Assembly (NCBI GenBank): GCA_027051165.1
Contig: JALTZZ010000100.1
Span: forward strand, 1-39,938
DNA: 39,938 nucleotides
Direction of reading: 5' to 3'
Source of the DNA: an archaeon
Lineage (GTDB): Archaea; Hydrothermarchaeota; Hydrothermarchaeia; JALTZZ01
Under the pieces are notes generated by a model. It made no database searches and was not told the DNA's origin. It saw only the letters and a program-made list of their open reading frames with translations. A program made the translations under genes and the position numbers. Of the stretch, positions 31,991-39,938 are shown piece after piece. Within the stretch, counting starts at the first letter, position 1. Each line of letters starts with the position of its first letter.

Positions 31991-32578
31991 TTGCACATAC
32001 CAGATGGTTACCTCGATCTCCACATCGCAGTGCTACTCTACATCGCTGCATTCCTTGCATTGGCTTATTCGCTGAGAAAAGCTGTGATTGATGAAAGCAT
32101 GGTTCCAAAAGTAGGAATCGTAGCCGCTGGAATATTTGCAGCCCAGATGCTCAACTGGCCGATACCATTTGGCACCTCTGCACACTTCGTGGGTGGTGCG
32201 CTAAGTGCAATAGTTCTCAAGCCTTACCTCGGCAGCATCGCAATGGCAAGCGTGCTTTTAATACAAGCCCTAATATTCGGAGATGGAGGGATAACAACAC
32301 TCGGAGCGAATATATGGAACATGGCTATCGTAAACGTTTTTGTAGCCTATGCTTTATTTAAAATCTTTAAAAAGAGTATAATAGGAGCATTTTTAGCAGG
32401 GTGGCTTGGAATAACTGCAGCAGCAGTATTTGCTGGAATAGAAATAGGGCTTTCCTCGAGCTTTGGATACAGCATAAATGTAACTGTTCCAGTAATGGGG
32501 ATATGGCACGCTGTGCTGGGAATTATAGAGGGTATTATCACAGCCTTAGCTTACGCATATATAAGGAGGGGTGCCTAA
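31991..32578 (+). CDS. nikM: ECF nickel/cobalt transporter substrate-binding membrane subunit
   Basis: 195 aa from TTG 31991. This start gives the N-terminus Met-His-Ile-Pro-Asp, whose Met1-His2 region binds the metal in CbiM/NikM; GAGGTGGT lies before it, and the longer in-frame reading from GTG 31982 would bury it. Several membrane helices follow, with PIPFGTSAHFVGGAL, a second conserved His region (GIWHAVLGIIEGI) and many Gly-rich helices. It is the S component of an energy-coupling-factor importer. Nickel is preferred over cobalt because the operon runs into the nickel enzyme gene cdhC; that is inference. Confidence 0.93.
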   Translation: MHIPDGYLDLHIAVLLYIAAFLALAYSLRKAVIDESMVPKVGIVAAGIFAAQMLNWPIPFGTSAHFVGGALSAIVLKPYLGSIAMASVLLIQALIFGDGGITTLGANIWNMAIVNVFVAYALFKIFKKSIIGAFLAGWLGITAAAVFAGIEIGLSSSFGYSINVTVPVMGIWHAVLGIIEGIITALAYAYIRRGA

Positions 32579-32854
32579 ATGAAAGCCGGCTACATAGCTA
32601 TAATCATAATGATTCTGCTTGCACCAGTCTTTGCATACTTAGCTGAACTCGTTGGCTATGCAGAGCCTTTGGAAAACGTTGCAGAAATGCTGAACGTTGA
32701 AGAAAAGCCAATATACAGCGGAATATTGCCGGACTACACTGTAGAAGGGGTAAATCCCTACATAGGAACGCTTATATCCGGTGCTGTTGGAGCATTATTA
32801 ACGTTTTTGCTTGCTGGAGGTGTTATTAAACTTGCTCGAAAGAGCCGTAAATAA
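32579..32854 (+). CDS. nikN: PDGLE/CbiN-like small transporter subunit
   Basis: 91 aa, with an N-terminal membrane helix (AIIIMILLAPVFAYLAELVGY), an outer loop YAEPLENVAEML...GILPDYTVEG and a C-terminal helix (TLISGAVGALLTFLLAGGVI). This is the pattern of PDGLE/NikN subunits, which are needed with the M subunit for metal uptake and may be fused to it in other genomes. It begins directly at the stop of nikM, and its end overlaps the start of the Q subunit. Confidence 0.88.
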   Translation: MKAGYIAIIIMILLAPVFAYLAELVGYAEPLENVAEMLNVEEKPIYSGILPDYTVEGVNPYIGTLISGAVGALLTFLLAGGVIKLARKSRK

Positions 32855-33506
32855 AACTCTGCTTACAGTTTCAAGTTTTTTTGCCGATCTTCTTTATGCT
32901 GAGGCTTATTCAAGAAAAAATGGAAAAATGCAAAATTTATCCGCAGAACTTAAAATAATATTTATTTTTTTAGCTGTATCAGCCGTAGTTCTTCTCAAAA
33001 ATCCATTCTTCTCAGCTGCGCTTTTCCTTCTTTCTCTGCTCCTTGTATATTCTTCAAAAATACCAATAAAAGATCATATAAAGAGATGTGCTCCTATTCC
33101 AGCTTTTTCCTTTGTAGTTTATATTCCGCTTGCCGTTGAGAACGCAATGCTCGGTGTAGAGTTCTTCCTTAGAATATTAGCCTCAGTATCATTTCTGCTT
33201 CTTCTGATCTCAACAACAAAAATTGAAGATATCGTAAAAGCTATGGAAAAGTTCGGCATGCCAAAAAAATTCGCTGGTATAGTGGTAATAACATACAGAT
33301 ACTCCTCGCTTTTTGTGAGAGAGCTCGTAAAGCTTGCGATTGCAAGGCGTTGCAGGGTTGTGAAGAACGACTACAAATTCGTCTACAGAACACAAATATC
33401 TGCACTCGGCACGCTTTATATAAGAGCGTTGGAGAGAGGTGAGAGGGTATACTTAGCAATGAAGGCGCGTGGCTATGGTGCTTGCTGTAGAGGCAAAGAA
33501 CGTTAA
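32832..33506 (+). CDS. nikQ: ECF transporter T component, CbiQ/NikQ
   Basis: About 224 aa from TTG 32832, placed 10 nt after GGAGG; an earlier TTG at 32811 is also possible. It has four or five hydrophobic helices and the two coupling motifs: ARRCRVVKNDY (second-last) and YLAMKARGYG near the C-terminus (Ala-Arg-Gly type signature of EcfT), which contact the ATPase. It links the metal-binding subunit to the ABC ATPase. It overlaps nikN by 23 bp and nikO by 32 bp. Confidence 0.93.
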   Translation: MLERAVNKTLLTVSSFFADLLYAEAYSRKNGKMQNLSAELKIIFIFLAVSAVVLLKNPFFSAALFLLSLLLVYSSKIPIKDHIKRCAPIPAFSFVVYIPLAVENAMLGVEFFLRILASVSFLLLLISTTKIEDIVKAMEKFGMPKKFAGIVVITYRYSSLFVRELVKLAIARRCRVVKNDYKFVYRTQISALGTLYIRALERGERVYLAMKARGYGACCRGKER

Positions 33507-34266
33507 ATACGTATATCCGGACGGAACTGTAGGTATAGAATGTGCGGATATTGAAGTTAAGGAAAAAGAAAGCTTAGCTGTTCTTGGACCTAATGGATCT
33601 GGGAAATCCACACTCTTAATGCTTATTGCTGGATTATTAAAGCCAAAAAAAGGTTATATAAAAATTTTTGGTGTAGATATTGATAGATATGAGAACTTAA
33701 GGAAAGACATCGGCATAGTCTTCCAAAATGCAGACGATTATCTTTTCAATCCTACTGTTAGGGATGAGCTCGAATTCACCCTTGTTCAGCTTGGATACGA
33801 AGATTACAGCGAGAAAGTGATAGAGGTTGCTGAAGAGTTCGGAATTTCTCATCTCCTTGAAAAACCTCCATTTAGACTCAGCGAAGGAGAAAAAAAGAAA
33901 GTTGCGATAGCTTCAATGCTTACCCTTAATCCAAGAATAGTTCTCCTTGATGAACCAACTTCTTTCCTTGATTATGACAGCAAGATTGAAATTATAGAAT
34001 TTATAAGAAAAATTAAAGGAAAAAAGACAATAATAACTGTAACTCATGAATCAGGTATAGTTCCATATATTGCTGATAAAGTTGTTCTTTTAAGTAAAGA
34101 AAAAAAGACTTTTGCCGAAGGGAATGTTAGAGATATATTTTATAGCAATTTGCTTGAAAAAGCTGGTGTTGAACCTCCAGACGTAGTAAAACTATTTAAA
34201 AAGCTCAAAATAGGTAAACCGACAACTGTGGAGGAAGCCTTCGATATATTTAAGCATGTTATCTGA
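33475..34266 (+). CDS. nikO: ECF transporter ATPase, CbiO/NikO
   Basis: 263 aa from ATG 33475. ABC ATPase signatures: Walker A GPNGSGKST, Q-loop IVFQNADDYLFNP, signature LSEGEKKKVAIA (LSEGE for LSGGQ), Walker B RIVLLDEPTSFLD, and the switch His in ITVTHESG. Q-loop and signature are typical of the CbiO family. It drives nickel/cobalt uptake with the M, N and Q subunits and is followed at 12 bp by cdhC. Confidence 0.95.
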   Translation: MVLAVEAKNVKYVYPDGTVGIECADIEVKEKESLAVLGPNGSGKSTLLMLIAGLLKPKKGYIKIFGVDIDRYENLRKDIGIVFQNADDYLFNPTVRDELEFTLVQLGYEDYSEKVIEVAEEFGISHLLEKPPFRLSEGEKKKVAIASMLTLNPRIVLLDEPTSFLDYDSKIEIIEFIRKIKGKKTIITVTHESGIVPYIADKVVLLSKEKKTFAEGNVRDIFYSNLLEKAGVEPPDVVKLFKKLKIGKPTTVEEAFDIFKHVI

Positions 34267-34278
34267 GAGGTATAGGGC

Positions 34279-35589
34279 ATGTATCCCGTTGACGTGAGCA
34301 GGATTTATGAGGGAGAAAGAATTTCAAAGGAAGATGCATACGCAAGCTTTGGAAGTCCAAAAACTGGTATCCTTCTTCTCAGAGTTTTCGATGAGGAAGA
34401 GGTAGAGGACTATAGAGTAACTGTTGACAGAGAGCCGGAAGAAGGAAAGGAGCATAGCATAGCGGTTCTAATTAAAATATACGGTAAGAGGCTTGAAAGC
34501 GATGTTGAAGGTTTTTTTGAGAGAAAAATTCACGAATTAGCCAATTATATACAGGGTTTCATGCTCGAAGGTTCAAGAGACAACCTGCAGATAAGGATAA
34601 GCAAAGAATCCTACAAAAAAGGTCTTGATCTCAAGACAGCGGGGAAAATTATAATAGATTTATTTAAAAAGCAGTATAGAGCTATAGAAAAAATGGAAAT
34701 AAACTTTTTCATAGACGAGAACAATGTAAGGGATATTGCCACGATTGCAAAGAAGATATTTGAGGAAAGGGAGGATAGGCTAAAATCTTTGAGCGACGAA
34801 TCCGTTGATGTATTCTACATATGCACACTCTGCCAGAGCCATGCACCAACGCATGCATGCGTAATAGCTCCGAGCAGACCGTCAAACTGCGGCTCTATTT
34901 CTTGGCTCGAAGGAAAGGCAGCTGTAGCGATGGATCCCGATGGCGGCATCTTTGAAGCTAAAAAGGGTGATACACTAAATGAAGTTAAGGGAGAGTTTAA
35001 AGGCGTAAACAAGGTATACAGCGAGAAAACTGATAAGAAGAGAGTGTATCTGCACAGCATATTTGAGTTTCCGCACACATCATGCTCCTGCTCAGAAGCA
35101 ATTGCCTTCTATATACCAGAGGTTGATGGAATAGGAGTTGTGGACAAGGACTTCAAGGGAAGCACACCGCTTGGCTTAGACTTCAAGAGCATGCTCTATC
35201 AGGTATCAACTGGTGCACAGCTCGAGGGTTTTGTGGGAATAGGATACGGCTACCTTAAATCCCCAAAGTTCCTTCAAGGCGATGGGGGCTGGCAAAGAGT
35301 TGTCTGGCTCCCAAAGGCTCTAAAGGAGAAAATCTACAGCTACATACCAAGCGATATGAGGGATAAAATTGCAACCGAGGGCGAGGCTACAGATGTAGAG
35401 AGTTTAAAGAAGTTTTTAATAGAGAAGAACCATCCAATTGTAAAGAGGTGGAAAGAAGGCAGGGAAGTGGAGAGAAAGGAAAAGAAAGAGGGTAGAGAAC
35501 AGAAAGCTAAAGTATTAGCCTCTGCTGGATTTAAGGTTGTCTTTGAGGACGTTGACATATACATAGGAAAGATTATATTTAAAGAGTAA
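34279..35589 (+). CDS. cdhC: Acetyl-CoA decarbonylase/synthase beta subunit
   Basis: 436 aa. Carries the A-cluster (nickel-nickel site bridged to a 4Fe-4S cluster) where acetyl-CoA is made or split. Cluster cysteines: Cys182 and Cys185 (ICTLC), Cys194 (THAC), Cys204 (SNCG) and Cys269-Ser-Cys271 (HTSCSC). The C-terminus is full length. In Archaeoglobales the complex oxidises acetyl units, or fixes CO2, with tetrahydromethanopterin and F420. The other Cdh subunits are not in the window. It follows nikO at 12 bp with GAGAGGTATAGGGC between, so nickel import and nickel enzyme look cotranscribed. Confidence 0.97.
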   Translation: MYPVDVSRIYEGERISKEDAYASFGSPKTGILLLRVFDEEEVEDYRVTVDREPEEGKEHSIAVLIKIYGKRLESDVEGFFERKIHELANYIQGFMLEGSRDNLQIRISKESYKKGLDLKTAGKIIIDLFKKQYRAIEKMEINFFIDENNVRDIATIAKKIFEEREDRLKSLSDESVDVFYICTLCQSHAPTHACVIAPSRPSNCGSISWLEGKAAVAMDPDGGIFEAKKGDTLNEVKGEFKGVNKVYSEKTDKKRVYLHSIFEFPHTSCSCSEAIAFYIPEVDGIGVVDKDFKGSTPLGLDFKSMLYQVSTGAQLEGFVGIGYGYLKSPKFLQGDGGWQRVVWLPKALKEKIYSYIPSDMRDKIATEGEATDVESLKKFLIEKNHPIVKRWKEGREVERKEKKEGREQKAKVLASAGFKVVFEDVDIYIGKIIFKE

Positions 35590-35901
35590 ATTTTAAACTT
35601 TGTCGTAGTATCAGAAGAAGATATTGCAGAATTTGAAAAGGAAGCAGGAATCTCAGATAGAAAGCTCTAAAACGTTAGGAAGCAAAACAAGGATATGGGT
35701 AAAATTATACAAACAGAGGTTCCAGAATAGGTCGATGATGAATTTATGAATAAACTTAAAGACATGTTGATAGAAAAGCTACAAGAAGGAATAGGAAAAG
35801 ATTATGCAGACATCAGACAGCACAACCTATACTTCACGTTAAAATTCCCAGAAATGAAAAATTTAGATTTTAATCTTAATAAAGAATTGAAACTTCAATG
35901 A
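35590..35901 (+). pseudogene. Remnant coding frame with two internal stops
   Basis: Directly after the cdhC stop, and in its frame, 103 codons read as protein except for TAA at 35668 and TAG at 35728, closing at TGA 35899. Readable parts: VVVSEEDIAEFEKEAGISDRKL, then NVRKQNKDMGKIIQTEVPE, then VDDEFMNKLKDMLIEKLQ, DYADIRQHNLYFTLKFPEM and NLDFNLNKELKLQ. The composition is clearly coding, and no frameshift is needed. It has no obvious start. I do not recognise the family. Decay by point mutation is likeliest; readthrough cannot be excluded by sequence alone. Confidence 0.6.
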
Positions 35902-35976
35902 AGAATTAAGAATTATTGGTAAACCAAGTTTTTTCAAGATTTCTTGGATATAGCAAAAATATCTGAAAAATAGGAT

Positions 35977-36048
35977 TTTATAACTCCCTTGCTGAGTCAT
36001 GACTCAGCAAGGGAGTTATAAATTTTATGAATTGTTCATAAAATTTAT
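35977..36048. repeat. 46-bp perfect palindrome overlapping a second inverted repeat
   Basis: Left element: arms of 23 bp, 35977-35999 and 36000-36022, meeting at TCATGA with no loop (TTTATAACTCCCTTGC... and its complement). Right element: arms of 14 bp at 36018-36031 and 36035-36048 around TTG (ATAAATTTTATGAA...). They share 5 bp. They lie between the remnant gene and amt. Possible roles are a terminator-like RNA hairpin, an operator pair, or the footprint of a mobile element; the sequence does not decide. Confidence 0.9.
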
Positions 36049-36062
36049 GCATTCCTCTTATC

Positions 36063-36105
36063 TGTTCTTATTTCTTCATATTTGTTCTTAAATACCTTTA
36101 TAAAT
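36063..36105 (+). promoter_or_regulatory. Promoter of amt-glnK with direct repeat
   Basis: TTTATAAAT (36097-36105) is a TATA box about 34-42 bp before the amt ATG. Just upstream TGTTCTTA occurs at 36063-36070 and again at 36083-36090, 20 bp apart or two helical turns, a fit for an activator or repressor dimer controlling nitrogen uptake. Confidence 0.6.
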
Positions 36106-36138
36106 CTCTTCTTTTGCTTAAAATATGGGGGTAATGCA

Positions 36139-37741
<1,603 letters not shown>

Positions 37742-37756
37742 CAAAATAATAAAATT

Positions 37757-38959
37757 TTAGAGATATTTTGAAAGTTCTTTGATATCTGGTTCTATTTCAA
37801 CTGGCTTCTCGTAAGCCTTAAATACTATTTCTGGATCTTTTAGTGCATGTCCAGTTACGACACATACTATTCTTTCATCTTTATCAACAACACCCTGCTC
37901 AACGAGCTTCTTTAGTCCAGCGATGCTTGTTGCAGAAGCAGGTTCTACGCCTATGCCCTCTCTTCTTGCAAGGAGCTTCTGTGCTTCGATAATTTCCTCA
38001 TCGCTCACACTCTCTGCATACCCATTGCTCTCGTAGAGTGCCTTAAGAGCCTTTGGAGCATTTACCGGCTTTCCAATTCTTATAGCCGTGGCAATTGTTT
38101 CCGGATTTTCTTCTGGCTCAATTTCCTTTTTACCCTTTTTAAAAGCTTTAACAACGGGACTTGCACCGCTTGCTTGAATGCCAGTCATCATTGGTAGCTC
38201 ATCTATAAGCCCGGCTTCTTTAAACTCTTTAAATCCCTTCCATATGGCTGAGATGTTTCCGCAGTTCCCCATAGGCACCACTACTCTGTCAGGAACTTCA
38301 AAGTTCAGCTGATCAACTATCTCAAAAGCCTCACTTTTCTGCCCTTCAAGTCTAAAGGGGTTTACAGAATTAAGCAGATAAATATTAAAACGCTCACTCG
38401 CTTCTCTTATCAGCTTAAGAGCAACATCAAAGTTCCCTTTTATTCCTATAACCTTTGCACCGTGAAGAATGGCTTGTGCAAGCTTTCCTAAGGCAATTTT
38501 GCCAGCTGGAAGCAGAACATAGCATTTTATTCCAGCCTTTGCCGCATATGCCGCCAAGCTTGCTGAAGTGTTTCCCGTAGAGGCACAACCAACCGCTTTT
38601 GCGTTTAGTTCAAGAGCCTTTGTAACTCCAACAGTCATACCTCTATCCTTAAAAGAGCCTGTAGGATTTGCTCCCTCGTTTTTTATGTAAAGCTCCTTAA
38701 CGCCTATCTCTTCTGCAAGTCTCTTCGCATTGTAGAGCGGTGTTCCTCCTTCATTAAGAGTAACAATGCTGTCTCCCTTTATTGGCATAAATTCCCTATA
38801 TCTCCAAAGGTTAAATGGTCTTTTTCTTAAGTCTTCTCTGCTCAACTCTATGCTGTCTATATCAAGAACAACTTCGAGAACGCTTCCGCAAGCCTTGCAA
38901 GTATACACAATTTCCTCGGTGCTGTATTCCCTCTTACAATTTACGCATCTCAGCTTCAT
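37757..38959 (-). CDS. thrC: Threonine synthase
   Basis: 400 aa. Converts O-phosphohomoserine to threonine with PLP. An N-terminal zinc ribbon (Cys5, Cys8, Cys21, Cys24) is followed by the PLP site NPTGSFKDRGMTVG (Lys104), STGNTSASLAAYAAKAG, and the phosphate-binding VPMGNCGNI. The end, GIGVEPASATSIAGL and VVTGHALKDPEI, matches the archaeal/plant-like type. It is convergent with glnK, 15 bp apart, and stands alone. Confidence 0.96.
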   Translation of the reverse strand: MKLRCVNCKREYSTEEIVYTCKACGSVLEVVLDIDSIELSREDLRKRPFNLWRYREFMPIKGDSIVTLNEGGTPLYNAKRLAEEIGVKELYIKNEGANPTGSFKDRGMTVGVTKALELNAKAVGCASTGNTSASLAAYAAKAGIKCYVLLPAGKIALGKLAQAILHGAKVIGIKGNFDVALKLIREASERFNIYLLNSVNPFRLEGQKSEAFEIVDQLNFEVPDRVVVPMGNCGNISAIWKGFKEFKEAGLIDELPMMTGIQASGASPVVKAFKKGKKEIEPEENPETIATAIRIGKPVNAPKALKALYESNGYAESVSDEEIIEAQKLLARREGIGVEPASATSIAGLKKLVEQGVVDKDERIVCVVTGHALKDPEIVFKAYEKPVEIEPDIKELSKYL

Positions 38960-38992
38960 GGTTTAAATTCTGCACAGCATATATAAATCTTT

Positions 38993-39529
38993 TTAGAAAA
39001 CCTTTACCCTTAGCTTTGAAAAATCTTCTTTTATTTCAACATTGTAATTCAAATCCTTAAGAAGCTCCTCTATAAAAACTTTTATAAAATTCTTACTCAA
39101 CTCTGAGAGAAGAACAAGCGTATATTCATTGTTAGAGGTTTTAACAAGCTTAAAGAAGTTGCACGCCTCAAGCCTTTTAAGGAGGTCCTCAACACTTCTT
39201 ATTCTATGCCCAAGCTGATCCGCATGCGATTTTGCAATTTTTTTATGAAGCTCGTAGTATTCATCTTTTTTTTCAGAAGATTCAAGAAGCTTTAAAAACA
39301 TTATCCAGTGATCAACGTCGAGAATTATATGCTCACCCTCAAGAAGCATCTCAACATACGTCTCTATTTTTTCTTTATCCGATATTATATCCTTGTTTTC
39401 AGCATAAAACTTCAATGCTCTTCTTATTATTTCACTATTTGAAAGTTTAGTCTCATTTTTCAACTTCTCAAGAAGCTCTGAGGTCTCCTTATCCAAGGCT
39501 ATCGTTATTCTTGTAGGTATTTTTGGCAT
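38993..39529 (-). CDS. Ribbon-helix-helix regulator with C-terminal sensing domain
   Basis: 178 aa. Residues 1-45 (IPTRITIALDKETSELLEKL, SNSEIIRRALKFYAENK) are a ribbon-helix-helix DNA-binding unit. Residues 55-178 form an alpha/beta domain (EHIILDVDHWIMFLKLL, LLKRLEACNFFKLVKTSNNEYTLVLLSE, VEIKEDFSKLRVKVF) resembling extended archaeal regulators of this type. Ligand unknown. It lies 47 bp downstream of dsrC on the same strand, so control of dsrC or cotranscription with it is possible. Confidence 0.82.
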   Translation of the reverse strand: MPKIPTRITIALDKETSELLEKLKNETKLSNSEIIRRALKFYAENKDIISDKEKIETYVEMLLEGEHIILDVDHWIMFLKLLESSEKKDEYYELHKKIAKSHADQLGHRIRSVEDLLKRLEACNFFKLVKTSNNEYTLVLLSELSKNFIKVFIEELLKDLNYNVEIKEDFSKLRVKVF

Positions 39530-39576
39530 AGAAAAAATATAAAAATTAATGTGTGTAAAAAATTAAAAGTAATGCA

Positions 39577-39906
39577 TTATACGCAGCCCGTAGGTTTAGG
39601 AGCGCCAGCTATTTTGCAGGCACCCTTGGCTGGACCGCTTGGGAAAAGCTTGTATATGTATTTTAAATCAAATCCCGTCTCCTTAACGAGCTGTCTTATC
39701 GGTGGGCATATCTGGAACTTCTTGTAGTAATCTCTTAGGTAGTTTATAACCTTCCAGTGTTCTTCGGTAAGCTCCTTTATACCCTCTTTCTCAGCAAGAT
39801 ACTTTGCAACCTCCTCGTCCCAGGAATCGAAGTCCATCAGAAAGCCATCGTCATCAAGCTTTATCTTCTTCCCGCTTGGTAGTGTTACCTCTTCTGGCAT
39901 TTCCAT
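39577..39906 (-). CDS. dsrC: Sulfur-carrier protein DsrC
   Basis: 109 aa. Carries sulfite-derived sulfur as a trisulfide from dissimilatory sulfite reductase. Family features: DDDGFLMDFDSWDEEVAKYLAEKEGI, LTEEHWKVINYLRDYY, CPPIRQLVKETGFDLKYIYKLFPSGPAKGACKIAG. The two functional C-terminal cysteines are present, Cys97 and Cys108 with the C-x10-C spacing, which separates true DsrC from TusE and other homologues with one Cys. Start ATG 39906 has GGAGGTG upstream. It implies a sulfite/sulfate-reducing metabolism. Confidence 0.96.
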   Translation of the reverse strand: MEMPEEVTLPSGKKIKLDDDGFLMDFDSWDEEVAKYLAEKEGIKELTEEHWKVINYLRDYYKKFQICPPIRQLVKETGFDLKYIYKLFPSGPAKGACKIAGAPKPTGCV

Positions 39907-39938
39907 ACACCTCCATTAATTTCTACATGGTTTTATAG

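Noticed and set aside
35668-35730. Pyrrolysine-type recoding of the TAG in the remnant after cdhC
   Set aside because: A TAA interrupts the same frame 60 bp earlier and there is no start codon, so decay explains it better.

Overview
This AT-rich window is archaeal chromosome. Several genes are found only or mainly in archaea: ribosomal proteins L40e and L15e, Sec61-beta, geranylgeranylglyceryl phosphate synthase, Tsr3, ApgM-type phosphoglycerate mutase, DUF504 and a PF01877 RNA-binding protein. CofC (coenzyme F420), CdhC (acetyl-CoA decarbonylase/synthase) and a DsrC with both C-terminal cysteines occur together. That combination points to a thermophilic sulfite/sulfate-reducing euryarchaeon of the Archaeoglobales type. 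The lineage is an inference; no 16S rRNA gene lies in the window.

Layout. 1-192 is an AT-rich CRISPR leader with a TATA-like box. 193-3784 is a CRISPR array of 57 repeats of 25 nt, the last ones degenerate, read on the + strand. It holds a perfect 639-bp tandem duplication of ten spacers, an adjacent duplicated spacer, and two related spacers that encode the same zinc-ribbon motif. No cas gene is present here. 3902-5808 holds an ArsR regulator, a PH/SHOCT protein, SpeD, rubredoxin and a tiny zinc-ribbon protein; the last two are absent from a long-ORF view. 5947-12259 is a + strand run: SecG, HemD, an ASCH protein, MetRS, biotin-containing PycB/OadA and a MidA-type methyltransferase.

12256-14780 is a divergent surface locus. 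A secreted coiled-coil protein and a lipoprotein run on the - strand. They face a membrane-anchored winged-helix protein on the + strand, with a tandem AAAGCTTT box between the promoters. An orphan fumarase beta subunit, an orphan histidine kinase and tRNA-Cys(GCA) follow. 17002-19025 (-) packs GGGP synthase, L40e (hidden under the GGGPS N-terminal extension), Tsr3 and CofC with overlaps or a 5-bp gap. Beyond them are ApgM, an Lrp regulator with a cysteine tail, a tRNA thiolase, a ribbon-helix-helix protein, a CBS-ParB fusion, DUF504, a lipoprotein, an unknown gene and a large secreted beta-propeller protein.

26533-31045 (-) carries PF01877, L15e, two CBS-pair proteins, ThiI, a PLP enzyme and hexulose-phosphate isomerase. 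31991-35589 (+) appears to be one operon: an ECF nickel/cobalt transporter (M, N, Q, O) leading into cdhC, whose product is a nickel enzyme. A NikR-like inverted repeat precedes it and a decayed gene lies on each side. Two large palindromes separate it from amt-glnK. The right end holds threonine synthase, a ribbon-helix-helix regulator and DsrC.

In function the window joins energy and carbon metabolism (DsrC, CdhC with its nickel supply, PycB/OadA, ApgM), cofactor and lipid synthesis (CofC, HemD, GGGPS), translation and tRNA thiolation, nitrogen uptake with its P-II control, and CRISPR defence. The least explained parts are the 12256-14780 surface locus, the CBS-ParB fusion and the palindromes before amt.
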